From Scatophagus argus (lineage: Eukaryota > Chordata > Actinopteri > Scatophagidae), in contig NC_058510.1 of NCBI RefSeq assembly GCF_020382885.2, positions 21,490,837 to 21,554,836 of the forward strand: DNA of 64,000 nucleotides. Direction: 5' to 3'. Position numbers and translations under genes: made by a program. Under the pieces are notes generated by a model. It was not told the origin of the DNA. It did not search any database and was given only the letters and a program-made list of their open reading frames with translations. Position 1 is the stretch's first letter; every line of letters starts with the position of its first letter. This document shows positions 1 through 10,363 of this stretch, one piece after another.

Positions 1-1478
1 TTTCTTATCAGACGACCTGAGATTTGTCCACTGGTCCAATAGGGTTGGGTGGCAAGGTTTATGGTTCATAGCTGCAAAGGGCTTTGATCGTTGTTCTGCT
101 TTGTATCAGCCTGAGGGATGGATCTCCACCTTGGCTTTGAACTTGCTGCCCAGAGTCTGCTGTGTGGTGTTTGGGTCTTAGATGGATGGATGGTCATGTT
201 CTGCCTCTAAACAGCAACTCCTCCATCCTCCCATTCAGTGATTAATGGTCCTTTAGTTGACAAATCACCCCTGAGACTCAGAGAAGCGGGCAGCTAGGCA
301 GACACACTGCTAGACAATCAATGCCACAAGGTCTGTCTTTCAGCCTGTTGAGTCAGAGCCCAGATCTTTCACTTACATTTATTTTTGTTTAAAATGTTTG
401 TGCCTATCTCAGTGTCACTGAGCAGACTCTACCCTAAATTTCGGCACACTGCCGACCAAAAAAATGACATTCTGCAGCCTAATACAGATGCAAAACAATG
501 ACAATATAGTCATAGTATTTATTTATCCTCACTCAATGTGAAACCTGAGCCTGTTTAGATGAACACAAAGCCAATATCCTGGCAGGAACTGAAGAAAGAC
601 ACACAGGAAGCTCTTCTTCAACAGCTCTCAGTCTCTCTCTCTCTGTTTTTAGTTTTTATAGCAGTCAGGCTTGAAAAGCTCAGCTCACACAGATATGTTG
701 TGGAAAATATCTGAGGGACTTTAACTATTTTTTTAACATCATCAGGGCAGAGTATCACCTTTACAATGGCTTTGCAGGCAGGGATTATTAATGACTCTGC
801 CACAGTGTGGGACTTTTTTGATTTAGCTACGAATTCAGCAACTAGGTGGCTAGCTTTGAGGGCTCTCTCATTCACCTTTGTGGTTTTTCTAATAAAAGTT
901 GCCTGTTTCTTCATGTTTTCTCATAGGCATGTTTCTTTTGGACATGGCATTTAAGCTTGCTTGGCATGATGGCACTGTTGGATATTTGCCACACACCAAG
1001 CACATCGGAGTCTGTGCCATGGTATCCCCAATGAAAGTAAACCCGAACGAAAGATAGCTTTCCCTGAATTGCTCTGAGCTCACTGTCTTTGCATTCTCTT
1101 GGTCACCACTCATGCCAAGGCCCTCATCTGGGTCAGAGTTTTGTCCCGGGCCCACTTTGAAGTTTGCATTTTTCCTTTTTAAAAATTTCCCCATCACTGT
1201 CACCACTACCTGTATCATGCATCAGTGCACTAGACAAAGCATAAAGGTCAAATCCTGAAGAGCACTGGTTCTTCCGTATTGAATTCTAAATGTGATCTTC
1301 CTCATTGTGAGAATGTTTTTCAGGTTAAACAAACAGGATGAACTGATTAGTCTGAGGCTAACAATACCAGTGACCAACATGAAGTCTTTTCTGGCACCCC
1401 TCTTTTCCTCATACCAAAATTGGGTTTGGGAAGTGTTATATCTTAGGGGGGTCGCAGATATTGGGCACAGGAGCTCTA
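1..1478. other. Unassigned AT-rich sequence
   Basis: I see no convincing gene here. Open frames on both strands are short, overlap each other and show no domain I recognise. No terminal repeats or SINE/LINE tails are evident. Confidence 0.5.
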
Positions 1479-3151
1479 TGTAACCCTTCTCAAGAAGAAA
1501 AGAGAACAGTAATTAAATAATTAGGTATGAAGAGAGGTAGTAGAGTACAATAGCCAATGACTTCAGAAGTTCTAAGTTCGACTATGGAGCCTAAGGTTGA
1601 CCAAACGATAACACAGGAACGACACAACTCAGTATTCTCATTAAGAAACGTATAGCGCTTCCCTATTTATTACAATGTGGGAAGGATAAAACAGATTGAG
1701 TACACACAATATTACAATTCTTACCCGGGTAAGTAAAAACCAAAATAAAGTATAAAGAAGACTCACAGCTGTGATTTAGAGTTATATTAGAGTTCACAAT
1801 TTCCAATTTCCCTTGCTTTCAGTCACTTTGAATCAGTTTCAGTTTTAGTTCTGATCAGTCCACCGAGAAAGTGGAGAGAGTCTGTCCTACCGCACCGCTG
1901 AAGGCGTGTGTGTGTAATGTAGTGCTGAATTTCGGGCTCTCAATCCTCTGTAGGCGCCGTATCTTTAGTTCCTCTCTGGGCTGTAGCTCGCCATCAACAT
2001 CTCGATCCGAAGCTCCAACATCCAGGTAGATCAAAGGCTCAAAGGGGTCCAACAAAAAAACCTGACCTACAGTGAGTGAGGTCAGAATAGTCTTTTAGTT
2101 TGTTTTTAGCTTCCAATCATGAATTAAAGAATGTAAATCATGTTAAATCCATTCAATGAATTGTAATATGACATTACAATATCAAAAACAACTTAAAAAT
2201 CCTCAGAATATCAAAGATAATCTTTGAAAAATCTCTTCAATTTAGTACCAAAATATCTCATTCTCGTAGCAATTTGAATACAAAATTATAATAGACACTA
2301 GTACATTTTGCGTACCTTCTGCCATGTGATATGTTTAAATCGCAAATGGACCATTTCTTCAAGTGCAAAATATTCAAGAGAAAATACAACATTCACATGT
2401 AACTCAAAAATTAATGTGCTTAAAATGCATGAATAAAGGTGTTAAATCAACACATTTTACAATTATGCGTGTAGCAATTATGCAAACTGACATATTACAC
2501 AGCACTCAATTAAGTCTGCAGCTTCAAAAATAGCATCTCAGCCAGCACTTCGCCACCAGCCCCAACGCTAGCGGAGTTACATGTGGATTAGCGTTAGCGA
2601 CTAGCGCTTAGCATGGTAACCGATGCTCACCGATGCTTTTTCCTTTGTGAGGGACGTCAAGTCTCTTCGACGGCACTCTCACAGGTCCAGGCTCCACACG
2701 GGTTATCAGTGAGTTTTTAGTTTAATTTTAATTGGTCTCTTCCAGCGTTTATTTCATTAGCTTCACGGGGTAGGTATCGTGCTCAACACGAGGATCGCTC
2801 TCTCTCTCTCCGCAGCTCAAGAGGACGTCAACTCCGCTCCGCGAAAAGCAAAAACGAAGCTGTTTCCAGATTGGCTGACGGCACATCTCCAATCTTTCTC
2901 CTTCAAAATAAACTTCCTATTTATTTATCATTTTCTCTTCGCAGTTCAGTTGCTTTTAAGACAAACATCAATTTTAAATAATTGTCTTAAACATTAACAC
3001 ACTTCATGAATTATTTTTTAATACAAATCTCACCATTCATGAATTACCTTTTAATTTGAATTTTCACTTTTCTTTAGCAACCATCCCAGTTTTCAGCAAC
3101 AATGAACTAATAGTTTACTGTTTTTAATGCAGAATTTTAACCTGGGTTACA
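1479..3151. mobile_element. Possible solo LTR or short-ended element
   Basis: The unit begins TGTAACCC and ends with its inverse GGGTTACA, and is flanked on both sides by TCTA, a 4-bp target duplication. The TG...CA ends, about 1.67-kb length, AT-rich interior and GC-richer block around 2560-2860 fit a solo LTR fossil. A non-autonomous DNA transposon with 8-bp inverted ends is the alternative. No coding domain is visible inside, and the family is not assigned. Confidence 0.4.
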
Positions 3152-3375
3152 TCTAGGTTATATTCATACAAATGTCTTAATCATCCCATAATCATCCATG
3201 GTGCCTACCATGTTCAACAAGCTGAAATTATTAATAGTCCGTATTATTTTAAATTGAGGGTCAACTTTAACACTGATCAAAAACAGATGTTTACAATGTA
3301 CTTATTAATTAGCGTAAAACAGATTCTGATAAGTGATTGCATAGTAAGAAACATATAATGTTGATAATATATTTG

Positions 3376-4562
3376 ACTTTAAAATTCTCCTACTTACATA
3401 TAAGGCCCTAAATGGACTAGCCCCATCATACCTGCAGGATCTAATAGTCCCATATACTCCCAATAGATCACTCAGATCACAGAGTGCAGGTTTACTTACA
3501 GTTCCCAGAATTTATAAAAGTAGAACGGGAGGACGAGCCTTTAGCTATCAGGCACCCCTGCTGTGGAACCAGTTGCCAATCTGGGTTCGACAGGCAGACA
3601 CCACCTCCACTTTTAAGACTAAACTTAAAACCTTTCTGTTTAGTAAAGCATATAGTTAGCACCAAATAAAGTGTGTAGGGCTGGTAGGCATAGTTTCACC
3701 CACCTCATGATATATAGCCACAGGTAGAATAGGTCTGACTAACTGTTAATCTTTAAATCTCTATCATAGCTATGCTGCTATAGGCCTATGCTGCCGGGGG
3801 ACACAAACATGATCCACCAAGCAGTTTCCCCTCCTCCTTCTCCTCTTCTATCCTCTCCCCTCGTCAGATTAACATGCAGTTCATTATTTTATGTCACTAA
3901 CTGTGTGTCCAGTGCTCCTCGTAGTCTTGTGTCTCTCCCTCCCTCCCTCTCTCTCTCTCTCTCTCTCTCTGTATCTTTCTGCAGGTATCTCTCCATCCAG
4001 ATCTTCAAGTTGAACTGTAGCCGGCTCTATGACCAACCCAATGTGTATTGTTGACATCTGCCTGTCATTCCTCTATGTACCGACTATGGGCGGGGTGGTT
4101 CTCCCTACGGGCCGAAATCGAACTGATATGATAGTGATTCTCAACATCACATAAAAAAAGAATACATGAATGTTACAGCAGTTCATTATAATTTTCATTA
4201 TTATAATTTTCTTATAACTTGTGAAATGTTAAAATCATATTGAGGTGGTAGCAAAAAGTGAAACTAAACAGTTGAGATTTTGTTTTGCTTATCTTTTCAG
4301 TAATGTCATTCCTCATGTTGTTAATTGATTTCCTGCCTGTACAACATCCATTGCACGTCTGCCCGTCCTGGGTGAGGGATCCCTCCTCTGTTGCTCACCC
4401 TGAGGTTTCTTCCATTTTTTCCTGTTAAAGGTTTTTCTGGGAGTTTTTCCTTAGTCGATGTGAGGGTCGAAGGGCAGAGGATGTTGCTGATGTTATGTTA
4501 AGCCCTTTGAGACAAACTGCTTGTAAAAATGGGCTATACAAATAAAGTTGACTTGACTTGAC
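3376..4562 (+). mobile_element. L2-type LINE, 5'-truncated 3' end
   Basis: The conceptual translation from about 3390 gives the conserved C-terminal tail of fish L2/Rex-type reverse transcriptase proteins (ALNGLAPSYLQDL, then LLWNQLP and [10 protein letters not shown] near 3630-3660). A non-coding 3' UTR of about 900 bp follows, with a pyrimidine microsatellite at 3945-3972. The element ends in AATAAAGTTGACTTGACTTG, the short tandem tail used for target-primed integration. It is heavily 5' truncated. A near-identical copy lies at 53405-54398 and a shorter relative at 39635-40145. Confidence 0.8.
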
Positions 4563-5110
4563 TTATAAAGATACCTTTCAAACATTATGACATATAAAGA
4601 GGGATTTTAAAAAATAACAAATAAATAACATTAATAAAGTTACAAACATGAGCCTTCAAATGAAACTTAAACCAATTACTGAATCAGCTGTTCTATCAAA
4701 ATATGACCAGATTCTATTTTAGTGACCATGCTAGCAAAAGCTTGGTCTCCTCTAAATGTGAATGTGTTTTGAGATATAATGTGGAGTCTCTGTTGACCGC
4801 ATGTAATGAAGAGAATAAAAAAAAAATAATAAACTGTGAGGCATGTATGGAATAAATATGAGGAATGGGGCATTTGGAGTATTAGAAGTTGATTAATTGA
4901 GGATTGAGATAATGTGGTAAAGAAAAGAAACCTTTGCTGAAAAGAAACCTGGATATTCACTATTTATAAAATGAAGATAATAGACAGACCATCAAAACAG
5001 CCACCACAGGGTTTATGGCTCTATTGCTGATCCGCAAGTGAGCAGGTGAGGACATAATACCAGGCTCCCAAGGATGATAGCCAATTCATGGGAGACAGGT
5101 TCCGGTGTTT
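4563..5110. other. Unassigned intergenic sequence
   Basis: AT-rich DNA with no recognisable domain, RNA gene or repeat ends. The minus-strand open frame at 4676-4960 is low-complexity and not supported. Confidence 0.4.
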
Positions 5111-5124
5111 TGCATAGAGCAAAG

Positions 5125-5178
5125 ACTAAATAGAATAAATAGATACTTTATTGATCCCGAGGGAAATTCAAGGACTAG
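5125..5178 (-). repeat. LINE 3'-tail fragment
   Basis: The string ACTTTATTGATCCCGAGGGA is the reverse complement of a common fish LINE 3' terminus that reads TCCCTCGGGATCAATAAAGT. Only the tail is present. The same tail occurs at 24305-24355 with a GATA-type microsatellite. Confidence 0.6.
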
Positions 5179-5179
5179 A

Positions 5180-6500
5180 TATTTTGTCTGCCATCATTTA
5201 CATTCAAACCACATTTAGAGGGGATCATGACGAATATAACAACATGAACATTGACTAACAGATGAAAAATGGTTAACTTACCCATTAGATGTTAAATTTT
5301 TTTATGCAAATCTATTAAAATGAAAATTTACAATTTTAGGTGCTCTAGTGAACATTGTTTCTAATCCTAATAATGTTAATCCCCAGAGGCACGAACAGGG
5401 TGAAAAGGTGAATAGTATTGGGGTACACCCAGGGACAATGGAAGGATTATATCTCTCATCTGGCCTGGAAACACCTTGGTATCCCCTGGACAAGCTGGCA
5501 GAAGTGGCTGGTGGAAGTGGCTGGGGAGAGGACAGTCTGGGCTTCCCTGCTGAGGCTGCTGCCCCCAAGACCCAGATTCGGATAAGTGGAGGAAGATGAG
5601 ATGAGACCAGACAAGAATACAGAGACAATTCCCTTGTCTGATCCAATTAGAAGGTCATTTGTAACTTTGACCAGTGCTATTTTTGTGCTTTTATGAACTC
5701 CAAAACCCTAACGTTTGAAAAAAAAGAAATTGTGTTACATAGTAAGTCATAATTATGAGATACAAAGTCATAATTATGAGTTTTTGATTGTGCTATTGTT
5801 AATGTGTCATCGTATTTGGGCTTCCATATTGTAGGAGGAGGAAGAGGAATGTGTCAGAATCACAGGAAGCAGTCTCTTGTAGTCACATGTCCTGAATTAA
5901 GGTATTAAAACAGAGCAATATAACATAATCGCACTTATTTGATTTGAGTATTTGCTTATTTTGTGAAGGAGCACCTGGTTAATTTTCACTTGAAAAAATG
6001 AGAAGTGTTGGCTCTCTGTTGACACTAATGTTAGCTAACCGGCTGATGTCAGTTTGCCAGATGCTACTGATGTTAACACGTGAACTGTAAGTATAAGCTG
6101 TACATATCAGTTTTTAGGTTTTAGCATTCTCATCATGAATGACTGTTGGATGTTATCACGTTAACATTATCTGTGATGCTTATTTCATTTTTTCTTGCAG
6201 AAGAGGACACATTGTAGCAATGATCACTCACCCAAAAACTGTATTCGAGCCAAAAGTATGGAGGGAGATACTTGTCGTACCTGAATGTAAATGCAGGTAA
6301 ATTGTTCTGAATGTTCAAATATGAATAACTCTCAAGTGAGGGTCAGTGCCAGGTGGCTGGATGAATGAATACAAAATTTATTACACTGGCACACAAAAAC
6401 AATCTTTTTTGAATCATGATATATTGTGGAAATGATTACTGTGGTCCATGCACCATGTAATCACTTTGAATATTCACCCATGTCTGCCAAAGGCAGTTGT
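5180..6500. other. Unassigned sequence
   Basis: No gene is supported. The overlapping open frames at 5302-5646 (minus) and 5348-5599 (plus) come from a locally GC-richer patch and match no family I know. Confidence 0.4.
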
Positions 6501-6511
6501 TCTTAAAAACA

Positions 6512-7345
6512 TGTGAATCAGAATCAGAATCTCTTTATTCGCCAAATGTACAATGTACACAGGAATTTGACCTGGTGTAACAGCGCCACATAACAATAAA
6601 TAAAAAAAGTAAAAAAATTAAAAAAAGTTGTGCCTTGAAAAATATATACAATTAAGGTGAGATATATACAGAATGTGATGACCAGAATGAGATGACCGGA
6701 AATATATACAATGACTAGAAAAATATACAGGCAAGAATGGGTATTTTCATGGATTCAAAGATTAAAAAATTCAAAGCGTTTATTGTCATATGCGCAGTAA
6801 GGAAACAGGTTTCCCTGTACAATGAAAATCTTACTTGCTGTCCACACTGAATGCCGTTAAAAGTTAGTGAATACTAAAAGAATAGAATAATTTAACAAAA
6901 TGTGCAATTTGAAGAATAGTAAACAGTAAAAGTAAACATAAAATATAAAGTAAACATAAAATATAAACTATGAATAAGTAAGGTAAAAGTAAGCCATATA
7001 CATGAATGTACATGTGTACTACATCAGCTGTTGTGCAAAATTCAGCAGAATGAGTGATTGTGCAAAAACAGGAAGTAAACAGCATGGTACATGTGCAATT
7101 ATTGTAGTTACTGAATACCTCCAGCCCGAGGGAGGTACAGGATCACCACAAGGTGATGCAGCTGGCCAGGATGGATTCAACAGCGCAGCTGTCGAAGTTG
7201 CTGAAGATCTTCGGTGACATGCCAAACTTCCTCAGCCACCTCAGGAAGTACAGCCGCTGCTGAGCTTTCTTCACAAGCTGTGCGGTGTTGAGTGTCCAGG
7301 TGAGGTCCTAGCTGATGTGGACCCCCAGATATATAAAGCTGCTCA
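6512..7345 (-). mobile_element. Rex1/L2-like LINE 3' fragments, minus strand
   Basis: A GAATCA repeat followed by CTCTTTATTCGCCAAATGTA (6515-6550) is the antisense 3' tail of a GATTCT-ended LINE. A second antisense tail starts near 6772. From about 7345 back to 7140 the minus strand reads like the end of a reverse transcriptase ORF, with a QQRLYFLRWLRKFG-type motif followed by VESILASCIT. The frame is interrupted, so these are dead 5'-truncated insertions, possibly two. Confidence 0.65.
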
Positions 7346-7352
7346 CCCTCTC

Positions 7353-9330
7353 CAATTCAATTCAGTTCAGTTCAGTTTATTTATATAGCACCAATTCACA
7401 ACAAAAATTATCTCATGAAATTTTCCAATTAGACCAGGCCTAGACCAAACTTGTTAATTAAATTATCATATATAGAACCCAACATTTCTTCTTGAGCAAG
7501 CACTTGGCGACAGTGGCAAGGAAAAATTGCTTTTTAGAAGGCAGAAACCTTGGAGCAGACCCTGGCTAAAGATGGGCGGCCATCTGCCTTGACCGGTTGG
7601 GTTGAGAGACAGAGAGAGACAGACGAAGAGGGAGAGGGAGAGGGGGTGGGGCGTGAGAGAAGGAGCACACGAGCACAGATGCATAGCAGCAGTAATACTA
7701 AGCCTATAGCAGCATAACTAGGGGCCAGCCAAGGCCAGCCCTTTTTATAGGCGTTATCAAAAAGGAAGGTTTTTAGTCTACTCTTAAATATAGAGAGGGT
7801 GTCCGCCTCCCGGACCGAAACCGGAAGATGGTTCCATAGTAGAGGAGCTTGATAACTAAAGGCTCTGGTTTTGAGGACTCTAGGAACCACAAGTAGCCCT
7901 GCATTATGGGAACGTAAAGCTCTGGTGGGATAATAGGGAACTATCAACTGTTTAAGATATGTTATGGTGCCTGACCATTCAGGGCTTTATATGTGAGGAG
8001 AAGAATTTTAAACTCTATCCTGAATTTTACAGATAGCCAGTGTAGAAAGGCCAGCACAGGAGATATATGATCTCTCATGCTGGTTCTTGTGAGTAATTGT
8101 GCAGCAGCGTTCTGGATTAGCTGGAGAGTCTTTATAGATTTATTGGGGCAACCTGATAGAAGGGAGTTACGATAATCCAGCCTGGAAGTAATGAATGCAT
8201 GGGCTGATTTTTCTGACTCAGAATGTGCATAATTGTTGCAATATTACGGAGGTGAAAGAATGCAGTCTTTGAAATATTCGTTATATATGAGTTAAAGGAC
8301 ATGTCCTGGTCAAAGATAACTTCTGTATTCCTTACAGTGGAGCTTCAGGGAATGGCTAAACCATCTAGCATTGCTAGATCACTGGATAATTTGTTTCTAA
8401 TGTGTTCAGGGCCCAGAACAATAACTTTGGTTTTGTCTGAATTTAGAAGTAAAAAAATTGTAAGTCATCCAGGTTTTTATATCTTTAAAACATGCCTGAA
8501 GTTTGACTAGCTGATTTGTTTCATCTGGTATCATTGACAAGTATAATTGTGTATCATCTGCATTACAATGAAAATGTATGGAGTGTTTTCTAATAATATC
8601 ACCGATGGGGAGCATCGAAAAAAAGGGGGTAAATACTATTGGTCTGAGGACAGAACCTTGGGGAACTCTGTGACTAACTTTTGTGAGTGTGGACGATGTA
8701 TCATTAGCATGAACAAATTGAAATCGATGTGATAAATAAGATGGAAACAAGCTTAATGCAGTTCCTTTAATGCCAATTAGGTGTTCCAATCTGTGCAATA
8801 AGATGGAATGGTCATTGGTGTCAAATGCAGCACTAAGGTCTAACAGTACAAAGACAGAGATAAGTCCCTTGTCTGATGCCAATAGGTCATTTGTGACTTT
8901 GACCAATGCTATCTCCGTGCTATGATGAGCTCTAACACCAGATTGAAAATCCTCAAATAAGTTATTATTATGAAGAGTCTATTCAATCAGCTAGAAGTCT
9001 AATAGCTGATTGGTGACTGTTCTCTCAAGGATCTGGAAAGAGAAATGGAAAGTTAGATATCAGTCTATAGTTGCTTAAAACATCTGGGTCATGTGTGTTT
9101 TTTAAGGAGAGGTTTGACTACAGCTGTTTTAAAGGACTGGGGTACATAACCTGTTATTAGGGACAGATTGATCATGCCTAATAGACAGGTGATAAGTAAG
9201 GGTAAAACTTCCAGTAGCTTAGTAGGGATGGGGTCTTTAATATCTTGTCATTAAAAAAAGTTATAAAGTCATTGCTGCTGAAGGTTACAGGGATACAAGG
9301 CTCAATAGCACTAGCCTGGCTACAGTGCTG
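7353..9330 (-). mobile_element. L2/Maui-type LINE, 5' truncated, minus strand
   Basis: The element reads right to left. Reverse transcriptase sequence at 8906-8406 shows FVLLDLSAAFDTNDHSILL, RVPQGSVL and a degenerate NADDTQLYLS catalytic box (canonical ADDTQ). The C-terminal tail follows at 7947-7700, with VPRVLKTRAFSYQAPLLWN and LKTFLFDNAYKKGW. The 3' UTR ends at about 7353 in a run of GAACT/GAATT repeats. Several frame breaks separate the pieces, and the endonuclease half is missing. The 3' UTR contains the GCCATCTGCCTTGACC block that recurs at 38250, 63410 and, diverged, at 26170. Confidence 0.78.
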
Positions 9331-9389
9331 AGGAGAATCCTGGGATTATGCTTGTTATCCTATTATATTATTATATTATTATTGTTATT

Positions 9390-9658
9390 GGCAGTCGTGG
9401 ATCAGTGGTTAGGGTGTCGGACCCGTAACCGGTGGATCGCTGGTTCGATTCCCCGTCCCGGTGTCCATGGCTGAGGTACCCTTGAGCAAGGTACCTAACC
9501 CCCACTGCTCCCCGGGCGCTGCACGCGGTCGCCCACTGCCCCGGGTTTGCTGTGTGTGTGTGCACGTCACTTGGGTGGGTTAAATGCAGAGAACAAATTT
9601 CGTTGGAGTGAGTTCCCTCCAATGACAAAATATGTCACTTTAATCTTTAATCTTTAAT
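9390..9658 (+). mobile_element. tRNA-derived SINE (copy 1)
   Basis: The head is tRNA-like: an A-box-like stretch (TGGATCAGTGGTTAGGGTGT) and a clear B box (GGTTCGATTCC near 9443). The body contains ACCCTTGAGCAAGGTACCTA, a TG microsatellite and GGGTTAAATGCAGAGAACAA. It ends in short TCTTTAA repeats. A close copy lies at 22321-22588, and the tail is typical of fish V-SINE-like families. Confidence 0.8.
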
Positions 9659-9811
9659 CCTCAATTAATTTCGAGTAATAGGCTGCTCTGGCAGTTCCTA
9701 TACAATCTAAGACTATCTTGCCAGATTGAGCGAGATTCCGTAAGTTTGGAGGAACACCATTTCCTTTCAAGTTTGTGCACATTTTGCATTGATTTGCGAA
9801 CCTCTGTATTA

Positions 9812-10101
9812 TATGGAGGCTGAAATGTGCCACGGATAATTAATTGAATAGACCTTTAAATAATTAATTAAATGTGTCATTAATTTATTAAAAGTGTAAT
9901 TAAATTATTAAAATTGTCATTAAATGTATATATATGATTGAATCCCAATTTATTTAATGTAGATGTATACATATATTTATTTATTTCGCTATTTAATTAA
10001 TTATTGTTTTCTATTTAATTATTTCATAGCCCGTGTGTTGCAGCACTTCATGAAATAATTTTAACTGTCAACCTCACCCATCAAAGCCAGTAGGCGGGTC
10101 C
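9812..10101 (+). repeat. Left terminal inverted repeat
   Basis: About 290 bp, matched in inverse at 21550-21837. By eye the outer ~200 bp are identical. Differences and small indels begin near 10000, and the match fades after GGCGGG. It is extremely AT-rich with many ATTAATTA-like steps. It should hold the integrase binding sites and possibly the promoter of the plus-strand gene, which starts about 260 bp further in. Confidence 0.9.
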
Positions 10102-10363
10102 TTACACCTGATTGGTTTCCCTGCGAAATAAGGCTTAGCTGATCGATAGTAGAGATGATGATCATTGGACTCACAATACACACAATTACAATTGTATACG
10201 CTAGATGGCGCTGTTGGATAACAGTGACATGTGTCATAGCCGTTCAGCTATTAAACCCTCTGTGCATGTGCTGCTGCCTGCCAAACAGACAGTGTGCTGG
10301 ACATCGTGACCGACATTACATTTAAACGTGTAACATTACGAATGCCCAGAGAAGAAGCATACC

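Noticed and set aside
3788-4054. Plus-strand frame as a small secreted protein (twin at 53619-53879)
   Set aside because: It lies in the 3' UTR of an L2-type LINE, repeats in the other copy, and is low-complexity Leu/Ser from a pyrimidine tract.
9390-9460. tRNA gene
   Set aside because: Only A- and B-box-like parts are present with no proper cloverleaf end; the rest is a SINE body repeated at 22321.
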